DNA of 64,000 nucleotides from NCBI RefSeq assembly GCF_032027425.1, contig NZ_JAVSJA010000001.1, positions 2,307,501 to 2,371,500 of the forward strand, in the 5' to 3' direction. The translations under genes were made by a program, and so were the position numbers. The notes beneath the pieces are model-generated. The model did not search any database. It saw only the letters and a list, made by a program, of their open reading frames with translations, and was not told the DNA's origin. Source of the stretch: Microcystis wesenbergii NRERC-220 (lineage in GTDB: Bacteria; Cyanobacteriota; Cyanobacteriia; Cyanobacteriales; Microcystaceae). Shown piece after piece: positions 10,787 to 20,400 of this stretch; position 1 is the stretch's first letter, and every line of letters begins with the position of its first letter.

Positions 10787-11359
10787 ATGGACAATTCAAC
10801 GGATTTTAACTCCTTACGGGGATTAAGTGTTTTTTTGCTAGGAATGATGGGATCTGGCAAATCCACCCTGGGAGAGTTGCTTTCCCGACGGTTACAATAT
10901 CGTTTTTTTGATACAGATATATTAATAGAAAGGGTCGCGGGAAAGAAAATCAGGGAAATTTTTGTCGACGAGGGAGAAGCGACTTTTCGGGAGTTAGAAA
11001 CCCAAGTTTTAGCCGAATTATCCTCTCTGACTAAAACTGTGATTGCCACCGGGGGAGGGATGGTTTTAAAACCGATGAATTGGAGTTATCTTCGTCACGG
11101 TTTAATGATTTGGTTAGATGTTCCTCTCGAAGTCTTGGTTAAACGTTTAAAAAAAGATACCTCTCGTCCCTTGCTTCAGTCCACTGATTTAGAAAGTAAA
11201 CTGGAATTATTATTAGAACAAAGACGAGGACTTTATGCAGAAGCAGATCTTCGGATTGTTGTTTCTGACCTAGATACACCTGCTCATATCGTTGAGAAAA
11301 TTTTAACAGCAATACCGACGGTAATTAAAGATTTTCATCCAGAAAGGGATAATAACTAA
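10787..11359 (+). CDS. aroK: Shikimate kinase
   Basis: 190 residues with the P-loop GMMGSGKST near residue 19, the shikimate-binding DTD and GGG (ATGGGMVL) motifs, and the LID region with RPLL. It phosphorylates shikimate with ATP, step five of the pathway to chorismate and aromatic amino acids. Length is normal for the family. Its TAA stop overlaps the ATG of the next gene by one base (TAATG), so the two are translationally coupled. Confidence 0.95.
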   Translation: MDNSTDFNSLRGLSVFLLGMMGSGKSTLGELLSRRLQYRFFDTDILIERVAGKKIREIFVDEGEATFRELETQVLAELSSLTKTVIATGGGMVLKPMNWSYLRHGLMIWLDVPLEVLVKRLKKDTSRPLLQSTDLESKLELLLEQRRGLYAEADLRIVVSDLDTPAHIVEKILTAIPTVIKDFHPERDNN

Positions 11360-11679
11360 TGATAGCAGCTTCAATTTTTGATTTACCTGAACTAATTCCC
11401 GACCGAGAAATTCTGGAAATTTTAGCTCAAAGTCAAGCTATTCGTCTAGAAAGAATTATTTCCACCGGCCAAACCACTCCCCGGGGTCAATGGTACGATC
11501 AATCTGAGTTTGAATGGGTGATTTTATTACAGGGATTTGCTGAGATTAGTTATGAAGATGGCAACAAAGTTAATCTGCAAGCAGGGGATTATCTCCTGAT
11601 TCCTCCTCACCAAAAACATCGCGTCGAATTTACTAGCAATAATCCCCCTTGTATTTGGTTAGCTATCCATTATCGCTAG
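11359..11679 (+). CDS. Cupin-domain protein coupled to aroK
   Basis: 106 residues forming a single small cupin barrel, with the second cupin motif in AGDYLLIPPHQKHRVEF and a preceding GFAEISYED strand pair. One potential metal histidine pair is visible (HQKHR); the first motif has few histidines, so metal binding is uncertain. It starts inside the stop codon of aroK, so the two are co-expressed. The role is unknown; similar short cupins often sense or bind a small molecule. A MITE begins immediately after its TAG stop. Confidence 0.8.
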   Translation: MIAASIFDLPELIPDREILEILAQSQAIRLERIISTGQTTPRGQWYDQSEFEWVILLQGFAEISYEDGNKVNLQAGDYLLIPPHQKHRVEFTSNNPPCIWLAIHYR

Positions 11680-11849
11680 TAAGTAGGTAGGTGTTAAAAG
11701 TTGTCAGACACCCCCCTTATCAAGGGTGGATTAAGGGTAGGGTTGATTCATGAATCAACCCTACTATGAATCAACCCTAGTATTAAGGGGGGATTAAGGG
11801 AGGATCGAAGCTAAAATCCATTTTTAATTTAATTATAACCAGCTACTTA
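11680..11849. repeat. MITE, TAAGTAGG family (copy 1)
   Basis: It begins TAAGTAGGTAGGTGTTAAAAG and ends in the inverse of TTAAGTAGCTGGTTATAATT. The interior has CACCCCCCTTATCAAGGG and a secondary insertion of the TAGGGTTGATTCATGAATCAACCCTA palindrome at about 11736-11762. It fills the whole convergent gap between the cupin gene and hemW. Related copies lie at 17310-17485, 21454-21557 and 42535-42811. Confidence 0.75.
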
Positions 11850-11864
11850 AAATCTAGTTTCTAA

Positions 11865-13037
11865 CTATTGCCAGCGATCAAATAAATCGGTTAAAACTAG
11901 ATTAGAAAACAAAAAACCTTCGGGGTCGCTTAATCTGACCCTGCTATCCCCCTCAATTATTACTAAATTACGCTGTTTATGCGGCTCTAAGACCTCTAAA
12001 ATTGCTTTTTTGATTTCCGAACCAAAATTAGTTTCAATGGCAGGTAAACTCACCCCTGACCCTAACCTTAACCCTAGCATTAAGGTTTCGAGAAGATCAT
12101 CAATCAAGCTATTTTTCTCCACGTCAATCTGACAGCCTTCTTTTACCCAAGCGAAATAGTCGCGACTTTTGCGCGGACGGGTAAAACGTTGTTGATGAAG
12201 ATAACTAGCAGCCCCCATACCAAAACCGTAATAGGGACGATTTTCCCAGTAAACTCGATTATGTCGGCATTGATAACCCGGTTTAGCATAGTTAGAAATT
12301 TCGTAATGTTGATAACCGGCTAAAGCTAGTTTTTCACCAGCTAAAACATACATTTTCGCCGTGGTTTCATCATCGGGTAAGGGGTTTTTCCCCGGTTGAT
12401 ACTGTTTACCGAAAGGAGTAACCGCTTCTAAGACCAAATCGTAACAGGAAAGATGGGCCGGTTGCAGTTCGATCGCTTTTTCTAGGGAATTTTCCCAATC
12501 TGTCAGGGTTTGTTGTGGCAATCCCGAAATCAAATCCAAACTATAGTTAACTATTCCCACTCCCTGAATTAATTCCACTGCCTGATAGATATCCTTAACG
12601 GTATGCGATCGACCAGAAACCTGTAATAATGGTTCTTGAAAAGCCTGTACTCCTAAACTAACCCGATTGACTCCCGCGCTAATATAACCCTGTAATTGTT
12701 CTACACTAAAGGTAGCCGGGTCAATCTCCATAGAAATCTCTATATCGGCCGCAAAATCAAACTTTTTGGCTAAAGTATCCAGAATTGATCCTAATAATTC
12801 CGCCGGTAACAGGGAAGGAGTCCCCCCCCCAAAAAAAATTGTTTCTAGGGGTTTCCCCGTCCCCTGACTAAGACTAATTTCTTCTTGTAATATTTCCACA
12901 TACTCCACCACAGGGGGAAAAGTCGCCGGATTGGTGTGATTACCGACGACAAAAATCGGGAAATCGCAGTAAAAACAGCGCCGACGACAAAAGGGAATAT
13001 GAATATAAACCGAGGTTATGGGGTGAAAATAGGGCAT
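11865..13037 (-). CDS. hemW: HemW-like radical SAM protein (heme chaperone)
   Basis: 390 residues from the ATG at 13037. The frame runs 15 codons further upstream, but that part is a dispersed repeat. The radical-SAM cluster motif is C17-x3-C21-x2-C24 (FCRRRCFYCDF), followed by FFGGGTPSLL and the SLGVQAFQ segment. The fourth cysteine and the HemN-specific N-terminal extension of true coproporphyrinogen dehydrogenases are missing, which places it with HemW. HemW binds heme and is proposed to deliver it to respiratory proteins. Older annotation would call it an oxygen-independent coproporphyrinogen oxidase. Confidence 0.88.
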   Translation of the reverse strand: MPYFHPITSVYIHIPFCRRRCFYCDFPIFVVGNHTNPATFPPVVEYVEILQEEISLSQGTGKPLETIFFGGGTPSLLPAELLGSILDTLAKKFDFAADIEISMEIDPATFSVEQLQGYISAGVNRVSLGVQAFQEPLLQVSGRSHTVKDIYQAVELIQGVGIVNYSLDLISGLPQQTLTDWENSLEKAIELQPAHLSCYDLVLEAVTPFGKQYQPGKNPLPDDETTAKMYVLAGEKLALAGYQHYEISNYAKPGYQCRHNRVYWENRPYYGFGMGAASYLHQQRFTRPRKSRDYFAWVKEGCQIDVEKNSLIDDLLETLMLGLRLGSGVSLPAIETNFGSEIKKAILEVLEPHKQRNLVIIEGDSRVRLSDPEGFLFSNLVLTDLFDRWQ

Positions 13038-13411
13038 TAAAGCAGTTATCAGTGAACAGTAATCAGTAATCAGTGAACTCATACAGCCTTTCTCGTCAAG
13101 GTGAGGTACAGACTAAGCCTTGCTAATCAAGTATTTTAGATGCAAGAACGAACCTCATCTATCTGAGAAACGCTGTAACTCGTATCTGATGACTGATAAC
13201 TAATAACTGATAACTGATTCAAGGCTGACTCCCGACGGCTATAATTTCGTTGATCTTCGTTAAGATGTATTATGGCTGGGGAGAACATCTCCTAGAATGA
13301 AAGCAACTTTCCCGACACAAATTAGGAGAGGCCCACGGATATAATATAAAAGCATTCATACTCATTATTTTTCTACCATCATTCCCCCCTATCCTCTCTG
13401 GTATTATCCCT
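13038..13411. other. Repeat-containing gap between divergent hemW and PIN/TRAM genes
   Basis: It holds two short blocks of GATAACTGATAACTGATT-type repeat (about 13045-13080 and 13185-13217). Otherwise it is unassigned sequence that should contain both divergent promoters. No open frame or strong terminator was seen. Confidence 0.5.
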
Positions 13412-14491
13412 ATGCTTGATGCAGTCATAATTTTACTATTCGTCTTCGCTATTGCCAGTATTGGTTATAGTGGTGTGGACTTGCTGCCGGTTGCTGTCCA
13501 GTCGCAAATCAGCAATATTGAAGCTTTACGCTGGTTATCGGCGGGTTTTGCCTCAATTATTGGTTTAGCTCTTGGTTTAGTTGCCCAAACTACCTATCGT
13601 CGTCTAGAAACCCAAGTACGACAAACTCCGATCGAAGTTATTTTAACCCGTTCGGTCGGTCTAGTTATCGGTTTGTTAATTGCTAATCTGATCCTAGCCC
13701 CGATTTTCTTCCTACCGATTCCCAGAGAATTCTCGTTTATCAAGCCGATAATCGCTATTTTAGGCAGTATTATGTTTTCCTATCTGGGGGTTAGTTTAGC
13801 TGATACCCACGGGCGCACTTTTTTGCGTCTGATTAACCCCAATAGTATGGAATCAATTTTAGTGGCAGAAGGGACCCTGCAAGCTGCCGCCACCAAAGTT
13901 GTGGACACCAGTTGTATTATCGATGGTCGTATCGAACAATTGTTAGACACAGGATTTATCGAAGGACAGATACTCATTCCCCAATTTATCCTTCAGGAAT
14001 TGCAACAGTTAGCGGATGGCAGTAACGACCAAAAACGAGTCAGAGGAAGACGCGGATTAGACATCTTAAACCGGATGCAGCAAGAATTCCCTGATCGCAT
14101 TATCATTCATCCCGCCGATTATGAGGATATTAGCACCGTAGATGCTAAATTGGTCCATCTTGCCCAAGAAATTAACGCCACCTTGCTCACTAACGATTAT
14201 AATCTCAGTAAAGTGGCCAATCTGCAAAAAGTCACCATCTTGAATGTCAACGATCTCGCCCAAGCAGTACGCCCGATCTACTTGCCCGGGGATACTTTGG
14301 ATCTGAAAATTCTCAAAGCAGGAAAAGAACCCACCCAAGGCATCGGTTATCTAGAAGATGGCACGATGGTGGTGGTAGAGGAAGGAAAAGATTATCTAGG
14401 GGGAGAATTGCGGGTAGTGGTGACATCTGCACTGCAAACCTCGGCCGGACGGATGATTTTTGCTAAACCCCAAAATTCCCTGATTGCTTAA
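13412..14491 (+). CDS. PIN and TRAM domain membrane protein
   Basis: 359 residues. The first about 130 contain four hydrophobic helices (starting AVIILLFVFAIASIGYSG and ending PIIAILGSIMFSYLGVSL). A PIN nuclease domain follows with acidic residues in VVDTSCIIDGR, ILQELQQLADG and LLTNDYNLSK. The C-terminus is a TRAM domain (KAGKEPTQGIGYLEDGTMVVVEEG), an RNA-binding beta-barrel. This is the architecture of the YacL-type family in Gram-positives and cyanobacteria. Membrane-tethered RNase activity is a family-based inference. Confidence 0.88.
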   Translation: MLDAVIILLFVFAIASIGYSGVDLLPVAVQSQISNIEALRWLSAGFASIIGLALGLVAQTTYRRLETQVRQTPIEVILTRSVGLVIGLLIANLILAPIFFLPIPREFSFIKPIIAILGSIMFSYLGVSLADTHGRTFLRLINPNSMESILVAEGTLQAAATKVVDTSCIIDGRIEQLLDTGFIEGQILIPQFILQELQQLADGSNDQKRVRGRRGLDILNRMQQEFPDRIIIHPADYEDISTVDAKLVHLAQEINATLLTNDYNLSKVANLQKVTILNVNDLAQAVRPIYLPGDTLDLKILKAGKEPTQGIGYLEDGTMVVVEEGKDYLGGELRVVVTSALQTSAGRMIFAKPQNSLIA

Positions 14492-14511
14492 AGGGAATAA
14501 CACAAAAAAAG

Positions 14512-14560
14512 CCTCAAATACAAGGCCGGAGGGGATTGTATTTGAGGGATTTCATTTTTT
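14512..14560. terminator. Bidirectional Rho-independent terminator
   Basis: A perfect 12-bp stem (CCTCAAATACAA at 14512-14523 against TTGTATTTGAGG at 14536-14547) is followed by a T-rich run on the plus strand and, on the other side, by seven T's on the minus strand. It lies just after the PIN/TRAM gene. Confidence 0.85.
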
Positions 14561-14590
14561 AAGGGAAGTTAAGTCACTAACCGAACTATC

Positions 14591-14808
14591 TAGGGTTTGC
14601 TAAAAAAGTTTTTCCTGGTGGCAGGGTGTGGGGTGTAGGGTGTGGGGTGTGGGGTTTTACCCATTTTCAGGTGGTCAATTACCTAATTTTCAGGGAAAAA
14701 GTCCAGGGATTTTCCCCCCAATCACTCCAAAGGTCGGCACTTTTTGAGGGAAAAAAAGTCTAAAAACCTTGTCCAACAAGGTTTTTAGATTTATTCAGCA
14801 AACCCTAA
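14591..14808. repeat. MITE-like element with GTGTGGGG repeats
   Basis: The ends are inverted: TAGGGTTTGCTAAAAAAGTTTTT at 14591 and CAGCAAACCCTAATT ending at the next gene. The interior has GTGTGGGGTGTAGGGTGTGGGG (about 14626-14656). Its right end forms the TAA stop codon of the gene at 14809. It belongs with the repeats at 6359-6453 and 37691-37862. Confidence 0.7.
14759..14789 (-). terminator. Terminator of the 14809 gene
   Basis: A 14-bp perfect stem (TCTAAAAACCTTGT / ACAAGGTTTTTAGA) with a 3-base loop. Read on the minus strand it is followed by GACTTTTTTT, a standard intrinsic terminator about 20 bases after the stop codon. Confidence 0.85.
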
Positions 14809-15087
14809 TTAAGCTGGTTTATTGATTACAGCCATGGACTGACGAGCAAAACCGAAATAACTATCCCAGAATTGTTTCTGACTATCGAGGGCAACTTTGG
14901 TGGCGGTTTCTTGGGCGGTTAGGTAGGATTTCACCCATTCTTGTTGATATTCAAGGGATTTAACCAAAGTTTCCGGAAACTCAAACACTGGTGTAGTCGT
15001 GGGAAGACCATTACCCCAAGCGGACAGAAGCATTTTCTGCCATTCGGCTAGGTATTTTTGGTATTCCTCAAGATAATTGGTGTTCAT
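14809..15087 (-). CDS. Small helical protein of unknown function
   Basis: 92 residues from the ATG at 15087. The open frame continues upstream for about 50 residues of unconvincing sequence. The protein is rich in Q, Y, W and E and looks like two long amphipathic helices (YLEEYQKYLAEWQKMLLSAW; LEYQQEWVKSYLTAQETATKVAL), with no cysteine or catalytic motif. Size and helical character would fit a granule-associated phasin-type protein, but I cannot show this; no polyhydroxyalkanoate genes are nearby. It has its own terminator, so it is probably a real monocistronic gene. Confidence 0.65.
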   Translation of the reverse strand: MNTNYLEEYQKYLAEWQKMLLSAWGNGLPTTTPVFEFPETLVKSLEYQQEWVKSYLTAQETATKVALDSQKQFWDSYFGFARQSMAVINKPA

Positions 15088-15330
15088 AGAAGTCAAACCG
15101 CTAACTAGCCCATCTGGAAGGAGATGGTGAGAAAGTGGGGCGGTGTTGCCACCTTCTCGAAAGCAAAAACCGTGACGAGATAAAATATAATATTCTATCC
15201 CTTCCTTAATATTATAACCTGAGTTTGCGATCAGCCCCAATCTTCATGCGATCGCCCTAGACCGGCCCTATTTTTTGGTGACTCGGAACTGACGCTAAAA
15301 TAATCCTACTCTAGCCATTTTCTCCCAACT

Positions 15331-16668
15331 ATGATCGATCGCCCTATTCATGTAATTGGTGGAGGATTAGCGGGGACTGAGGCGGCGTGGCAGATAGCCC
15401 AAGCAGGTATTCCCGTGATCCTGTACGAAATGCGCCCAATTCGCTCTAGTCCCGCCCACCATAGCCAATTTTTAGCCGAATTAGTCTGTAGTAACTCCTT
15501 TGGTGCCATGGCGGTGGATCGCGCCACCGGGTTACTCCATGAAGAATTACGACGCTTAAATTCTCTAGTTATTGCTCAGGCCGATCAGCACAGTGTCCCC
15601 GCAGGAGGGGCTTTAGCGGTCGATCGAGGGGTATTTAGTCGAAATTTGACGGAAATCTTGGCTAACCACCCTCTAGTCACCTTAAAACGTCAGGAGATCA
15701 CGGAAATTCCCCGGGATGGTATCGTCGTTTTAACCACTGGACCGTTAACCAGTGCTGCTTTAGCCGCAGATCTGCAAAATTTTGCCGGCCTGGACTATCT
15801 GAGCTTTTTTGATGCCGCTAGTCCGATTATTCTAGGGGAATCTATTGATCGATCGATCGCTTTTCTGGCCTCCCGTTACGATAAAGGTGAGGCCGCCTAT
15901 CTCAATTGTCCTATGGATCGGGAACAATACCTGCATTTCTGGCAAGAGTTAAAACAGGCAGAACAAGCAGAATTAAAGGATTTTGAGCGAGAAAATGCCA
16001 AATTTTTTGAGGCTTGTCTGCCAATCGAAGAATTAGCCTGTCGGGGAGAGGATACCATGCGTTTTGGTCCCCTGAAACCGGTGGGATTAGCGGATCCCAG
16101 ATATCCGGATCAACGTCCCTACGCAGTTATACAGTTGCGAATGGAAGATAAAGCGGGGCAATTGTGGAATATGGTGGGATTTCAAACTAATTTAAAATGG
16201 GGTGAACAAACACGGGTTTTCCGTCTGATTCCGGGGTTAGAAAAGGCCGAATTTGTCCGCATGGGGGTGATGCACAAAAACACCTTTATCAATTCTCCCC
16301 AGTTATTATCCTCCAGTCTCCAGTTTAAATCGCGACCGACGCTGTTAGCGGCAGGACAGTTAATCGGCACGGAAGGCTATACGGCTGCGGCTGCTGGGGG
16401 ATGGTTAGCGGGAACTAATGCCGCTCGTTTAGCTTTAGGATTAGAAACGGTGACATTGCCAACCACAACAATGATGGGGTCATTATTTGAGTTTATCAGC
16501 AGTGCCGAACCGAAACATTTTCAACCGATGCCGCCAAATTTTGGCATTTTGCCGAATTTTACCAGAAAAATCCGCAATAAACGGGAACGTTACGGTCAAT
16601 ATGCCGATCGCTCTTTGCAGGATTTAGAAGCATGGATGAATCAGTTAAAAACTCCCTGTCTCGTCTAA
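15331..16668 (+). CDS. trmFO: FADH2/methylene-THF-dependent tRNA m5U54 methyltransferase
   Basis: 445 residues with the N-terminal FAD-binding [14 protein letters not shown] motif and family-specific segments [27 protein letters not shown] and [19 protein letters not shown]. TrmFO makes ribothymidine at position 54 of tRNA using methylenetetrahydrofolate and FADH2. It was once misannotated as Gid (GidA-like). Length and motifs are complete. Single gene. Confidence 0.95.
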   Translation: MIDRPIHVIGGGLAGTEAAWQIAQAGIPVILYEMRPIRSSPAHHSQFLAELVCSNSFGAMAVDRATGLLHEELRRLNSLVIAQADQHSVPAGGALAVDRGVFSRNLTEILANHPLVTLKRQEITEIPRDGIVVLTTGPLTSAALAADLQNFAGLDYLSFFDAASPIILGESIDRSIAFLASRYDKGEAAYLNCPMDREQYLHFWQELKQAEQAELKDFERENAKFFEACLPIEELACRGEDTMRFGPLKPVGLADPRYPDQRPYAVIQLRMEDKAGQLWNMVGFQTNLKWGEQTRVFRLIPGLEKAEFVRMGVMHKNTFINSPQLLSSSLQFKSRPTLLAAGQLIGTEGYTAAAAGGWLAGTNAARLALGLETVTLPTTTMMGSLFEFISSAEPKHFQPMPPNFGILPNFTRKIRNKRERYGQYADRSLQDLEAWMNQLKTPCLV

Positions 16669-16729
16669 CTGTCAATCGCTAAATCGATCGCCCATAATAG
16701 AGAAGGAAACTATTTCTTTCTCTATCGCT

Positions 16730-17227
16730 ATGCCAAACCCCGATTTTTTCCCTCCCCAATCCTACAGTCAAGAGGATGTGCAGGAAATTCTCTATTTGGC
16801 TATCTCCCGTCAAGGGGATAAGGGAGAAATTACCCGTCAACAGTTGTTAGAAATTGCCGACGATTTAGCTATTGAAGTTAAAGACTTAGAAGCGGCAGAA
16901 AAGGACTGGCAAGAGTCAAAAATGGTCAGTTATAAACGGCAAGAATTCGATCGCTTTCGTCGCGAGGAGCTAAAACATAAAACCGTTCGCTATCTGATTA
17001 TTAATAGTTTTTTTATTATCATTAATTTAATTAGTGCGGGAACAATTTCTTGGGCAATTTATATCTTTTTGCTGATGGGTTTACCTCTTTCTCTTTCCGC
17101 TTGGAAAACTTTTCAAAATCAAGGGATTGCCTACGAAGAGGCATTTAAACGCTGGAAAATTAAGGAGGAAATGAAAGAGTCTTTTACCAATCTTTGGACA
17201 CAAATTAAAAAGTTTTTACAGTTTTAA
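16730..17227 (+). CDS. 2TM-domain protein with helical N-terminus
   Basis: 165 residues. The first about 85 are charged and helical (SYSQEDVQEILYLAISRQ; ITRQQLLEIADDLAIEVKDLE) and resemble a SHOCT/2TM leader. Two closely spaced membrane helices follow (LIINSFFIIINLISAGTI and WAIYIFLLMGLPLSLSAW), then a charged amphipathic tail. The pattern fits the 2TM domain family found in bacterial kinases and small membrane proteins. Function is unknown; it may follow trmFO in one transcript (61-base gap). Confidence 0.75.
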   Translation: MPNPDFFPPQSYSQEDVQEILYLAISRQGDKGEITRQQLLEIADDLAIEVKDLEAAEKDWQESKMVSYKRQEFDRFRREELKHKTVRYLIINSFFIIINLISAGTISWAIYIFLLMGLPLSLSAWKTFQNQGIAYEEAFKRWKIKEEMKESFTNLWTQIKKFLQF

Positions 17228-17309
17228 TACTGTTGCCAAATTAAGCCTTTTTTGTTTTTGTGAACCACAGAGACACAAAGGACACAAAGTTGAGTTTTCC
17301 ACGACTACT

Positions 17310-17485
17310 TAAGTAGCTGGTTATAATTAAATTAAAAATGAATTTTAGGTTCGATCCCCCCTGCCCCCCTTGATAAGGGGGGTGTCTGATCCCCCCTGCC
17401 CCCCTTGATAAGGGGGGTGCCGATAGGCGGGGGGATCTACCCTTGATAAGGGGGGTTTCTGATAATTTTTAACACATACCTACTT
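17310..17485. repeat. MITE, TAAGTAGG family (copy 2)
   Basis: It begins TTAAGTAGCTGGTTATAATT and ends ATACCTACTTA. The interior repeats CCCCTTGATAAGGGGGG three times. The right end overlaps the last bases of mutS: the TAG stop codon of mutS (17480-17482, minus strand) is the AAGTAG of the MITE terminus. Confidence 0.8.
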
Positions 17486-20128
17486 ACTGTCATCAAAAAT
17501 ATCTAGCTGCTGCAGAGAGGGGGAATTATCCGACTTAACCGGTTTAATTTTCTTAATTCCTTGACGCAAACCGATCGCAATTTTACTATGTTTTTCGATT
17601 TGACCCATCACCTGCATGGCACGATCGATCACAGAAGCTGGTAAACCGGCTAATCTCCCCGCTTCGATACCGTAGGACTTATCCGCACCTCCCGGTCGTA
17701 CTTGGTGCAAAAATACTATCTCATGGGGTAATTCTTTGACTGTTACCTGATAATTAGCTACATTCTCTAAAATTGAGGCTAATTCATTCAATTCGTGGTA
17801 GTGAGTGGCGAAAATCGTCCGCGATTGCAGTACCGTGGCTAAATACTCCGCCACAGACCAAGCTATGGATAAACCGTCAAAGGTGGCTGTCCCCCGGCCA
17901 ATTTCGTCTAATAATACTAATGATCTGTCCGTGGCGTGATTGAGAATATTGGCGGTTTCGTTCATTTCCACCATAAAGGTGGATTGGCCAGTAGCGAGGT
18001 CATCCACAGCCCCCACCCGGGTGAAAATGCGATCGCAGATAGAGATTTTGGCCGACTTTGCCGGGACAAAACTGCCGGTTTGGGCCAACAATTGAATTAA
18101 TCCCACCTGTCGCAGATAACAACTTTTGCCACTAGCATTGGGACCGGTGAGAATAATCAAGTCGGGGTATTCTAAACCTTCCTGATTGCCCAAATTAATC
18201 GAATTCGGCACAAAAAAGCCAGCCCCAAGGGATTGTTCCACCACGGGATGACGACCATCCTTAATATCGATAAGACGACCATCGGCGATTTCTGGGCGAC
18301 AATATCCCTGATAAACGGCGATTTCTGCCAATGCTGCCAACACATCCAAAGCGGCGACTTTTGTGGCCACTTCCCGGATTTCTGGGGAAAATTCGGCCAC
18401 TTGACGGCGTAAATCGCTAAAAATCTCGTATTCTAGATTATTTAATTCATCTACTGCCGTCAGAATTATATTTTCTTTCTCCTTTAACTCGGTGGTGATA
18501 TAACGTTCCTCATTGACTAAAGTTTGCTTACGCACATACTCTTTTGGGGCGAAATCGGCTTTACTGCGGGGTAAACTGATATAATAACCGAAAGTTTTGT
18601 TATAATTAACCTTAAGATTACTAATACCCGTTCTTTCTTTCTCTGTCGTCTCCAGATTCTTAAACCAATCGATTACTTCCTGATAGTCGCGCCGCAGGGC
18701 ATCCAATTGGGCATCAATTCCCTCGCGAATCACCCCCCCTTCCTTCAGATGCAGCGGAGGAGATTCCACCAGATGCGCTATCACCTGCTGGCCTAATTTT
18801 TCTAAATCGGCGGGAATTTGCTGTAAAGCTTTCAAATAGGGCGAATTTCCCGAAGCAACCAAAGCCGCTAAATCGGCTAATTTGACTAAAGATGCCGCTA
18901 GGGAAAGTAAATCGCGGGCGTTAGCCGTTCCTGCGCCAACACGACCGCTTAAACGTTCTATATCGTATATTTCCCTTAATTTTTGCCGAATATCTTGGCG
19001 CAGGGCGGGATTATCCTTTAACTCTTGGATAGTATCTTGACGGGCGCGAATACCGCGAGAATCTAAGAGGGGTTGCAGTAACCAACGACGTAAAGCGCGA
19101 CTACCCATGGCTGTACAAGTGCGATCGATCGCCCATAATAGAGAACCATAGAAGCTACCATCGCGCACCGTTTGGGTAATTTCAAGGTTACGACGGGTTT
19201 GCCCATCTAAAATCAAAAATTCGGAGATAGAGTAGGTTTTTAAAGGTTGTAGGGGGACTTGATTGGCTTTTTGGGTATCTTCAATGTATTCTAAGAGGCC
19301 TCCGGCTGCGCGAATAGCGAGGGGTAAATGTTCGCAGCCCATCCCCTCTAGGGAACGCATTTTATAGGTGATTAAGAGACGATTTTTCGCCTCTGTGAGA
19401 GTAAAGATAGTTTGGGGACGGAGAGAATAACAAAAACTATCGGGTAAACAGGGGGGGAGATGGTCAGATTTTTCCCCGGGGCGCAAAATACGGTTTAAAT
19501 CGGGGGCATTGATGGGGAAAAGGATTTCCGAGGGCTGTAAACGGCTTAATTCTAGGCTTAAAGCCGTTAAATCGCTGGCTTGGGTGGTGTAGAATTCTCC
19601 AGTGGAGATATCTGAATATGCTAATCCCCAATTTTCTCCGGTAATCACCACTGCGGCCAGAAAATTATTCTTTTTTGCGTTTAACATTCCCTCATCGGTG
19701 AGGGTTCCGGGGGTGAGAAGTTTGGTGATAGCGCGTTCTACGAGCCGTTTTTCGGCGGCTGCTTCCGTTGAATCCTCTACCTGGTCACAAATCGCCACCG
19801 CATAGCCTTTTTCCACCAATAAACGACTATAGCGCTCTAGGGCGTGGTGGGGAACCCCGGTCATGGCGACTCTCCCAATACCTTTACCCCCTTCCTTGCT
19901 GGTGAGAACTAATTCTAATTCTCTGGAGATAATCACCGCATCCTGAAAGAAGCACTCGAAAAAATCGCCCACACGATAGAGTAAAAGAGCATTGGGATAG
20001 GTTTCTTTTACCTCCACATAATGCTGGTACATGGGGGTGAGTTTACCGCGATCGAGTCCGCGATAATCACGATGGGGATCCTTATTGGTAGCCGGTGGTT
20101 CTAGGGGAAAATCCGAGGGGAGAGTCAT
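17480..20128 (-). CDS. mutS: DNA mismatch repair protein MutS
   Basis: 882 residues. The mismatch-reading Phe-x-Glu is in GDFFECF (F56, E58). The connector, lever and clamp domains follow, then the ATPase with Walker [10 protein letters not shown] near residue 664, Walker [11 protein letters not shown] and the [16 protein letters not shown] signature. It recognises base mismatches and recruits MutL. Length is usual for cyanobacterial MutS1. The C-terminus ends FDDSK, with the stop codon contributed by a MITE end, so a few native C-terminal residues may have been replaced. Confidence 0.97.
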   Translation of the reverse strand: MTLPSDFPLEPPATNKDPHRDYRGLDRGKLTPMYQHYVEVKETYPNALLLYRVGDFFECFFQDAVIISRELELVLTSKEGGKGIGRVAMTGVPHHALERYSRLLVEKGYAVAICDQVEDSTEAAAEKRLVERAITKLLTPGTLTDEGMLNAKKNNFLAAVVITGENWGLAYSDISTGEFYTTQASDLTALSLELSRLQPSEILFPINAPDLNRILRPGEKSDHLPPCLPDSFCYSLRPQTIFTLTEAKNRLLITYKMRSLEGMGCEHLPLAIRAAGGLLEYIEDTQKANQVPLQPLKTYSISEFLILDGQTRRNLEITQTVRDGSFYGSLLWAIDRTCTAMGSRALRRWLLQPLLDSRGIRARQDTIQELKDNPALRQDIRQKLREIYDIERLSGRVGAGTANARDLLSLAASLVKLADLAALVASGNSPYLKALQQIPADLEKLGQQVIAHLVESPPLHLKEGGVIREGIDAQLDALRRDYQEVIDWFKNLETTEKERTGISNLKVNYNKTFGYYISLPRSKADFAPKEYVRKQTLVNEERYITTELKEKENIILTAVDELNNLEYEIFSDLRRQVAEFSPEIREVATKVAALDVLAALAEIAVYQGYCRPEIADGRLIDIKDGRHPVVEQSLGAGFFVPNSINLGNQEGLEYPDLIILTGPNASGKSCYLRQVGLIQLLAQTGSFVPAKSAKISICDRIFTRVGAVDDLATGQSTFMVEMNETANILNHATDRSLVLLDEIGRGTATFDGLSIAWSVAEYLATVLQSRTIFATHYHELNELASILENVANYQVTVKELPHEIVFLHQVRPGGADKSYGIEAGRLAGLPASVIDRAMQVMGQIEKHSKIAIGLRQGIKKIKPVKSDNSPSLQQLDIFDDSK

Positions 20129-20161
20129 GGGTCAAAGAAAGCTGGACAATGTTTTAATCAA

Positions 20162-20347
20162 CTATTCCCCACCCCTTGGCTGAGTGGGGAGTTTCTGACG
20201 CTTCTTCGTCGATGGCGGTTTTCTGCGTCGTGCTTTGGCTCGTTCCAAGCCTCTAATATAATTAAGCATAACCTGAGGGTTGGCTACATCGGCGTTGGGT
20301 TCTTCCGGTTTTCTTGTGTTACTTTTTGTCAAGAACTCTAGTCTCAT
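20162..20347 (-). CDS. Small basic hypothetical protein
   Basis: 61 residues from the ATG at 20347 (an upstream TTG at 20356 is also in frame). The C-terminal half is strongly basic (RAKARRRKPPSTKKRQK) with proline, and a short helix precedes it (PQVMLNYIRGLERAK). It lies 33 bases upstream of mutS on the same strand, so it may be co-transcribed. No family recognised; basic character suggests nucleic-acid contact, but this is a guess. It could be a non-coding open frame. Confidence 0.45.
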   Translation of the reverse strand: MRLEFLTKSNTRKPEEPNADVANPQVMLNYIRGLERAKARRRKPPSTKKRQKLPTQPRGGE

Positions 20348-20400
20348 AACCTTCAATTCTAATGATAGGATGAACGATCGAAGCTCTCCAGAGAAACCCT

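Noticed and set aside
13038-13082. N-terminal extension of HemW
   Set aside because: It is encoded by the ACTGATTACTGATTAC-type repeat and is absent from the family.
14809-15087. Firm annotation as a phasin
   Set aside because: Only size and helical character fit; no motif or polyhydroxyalkanoate genes to support it.
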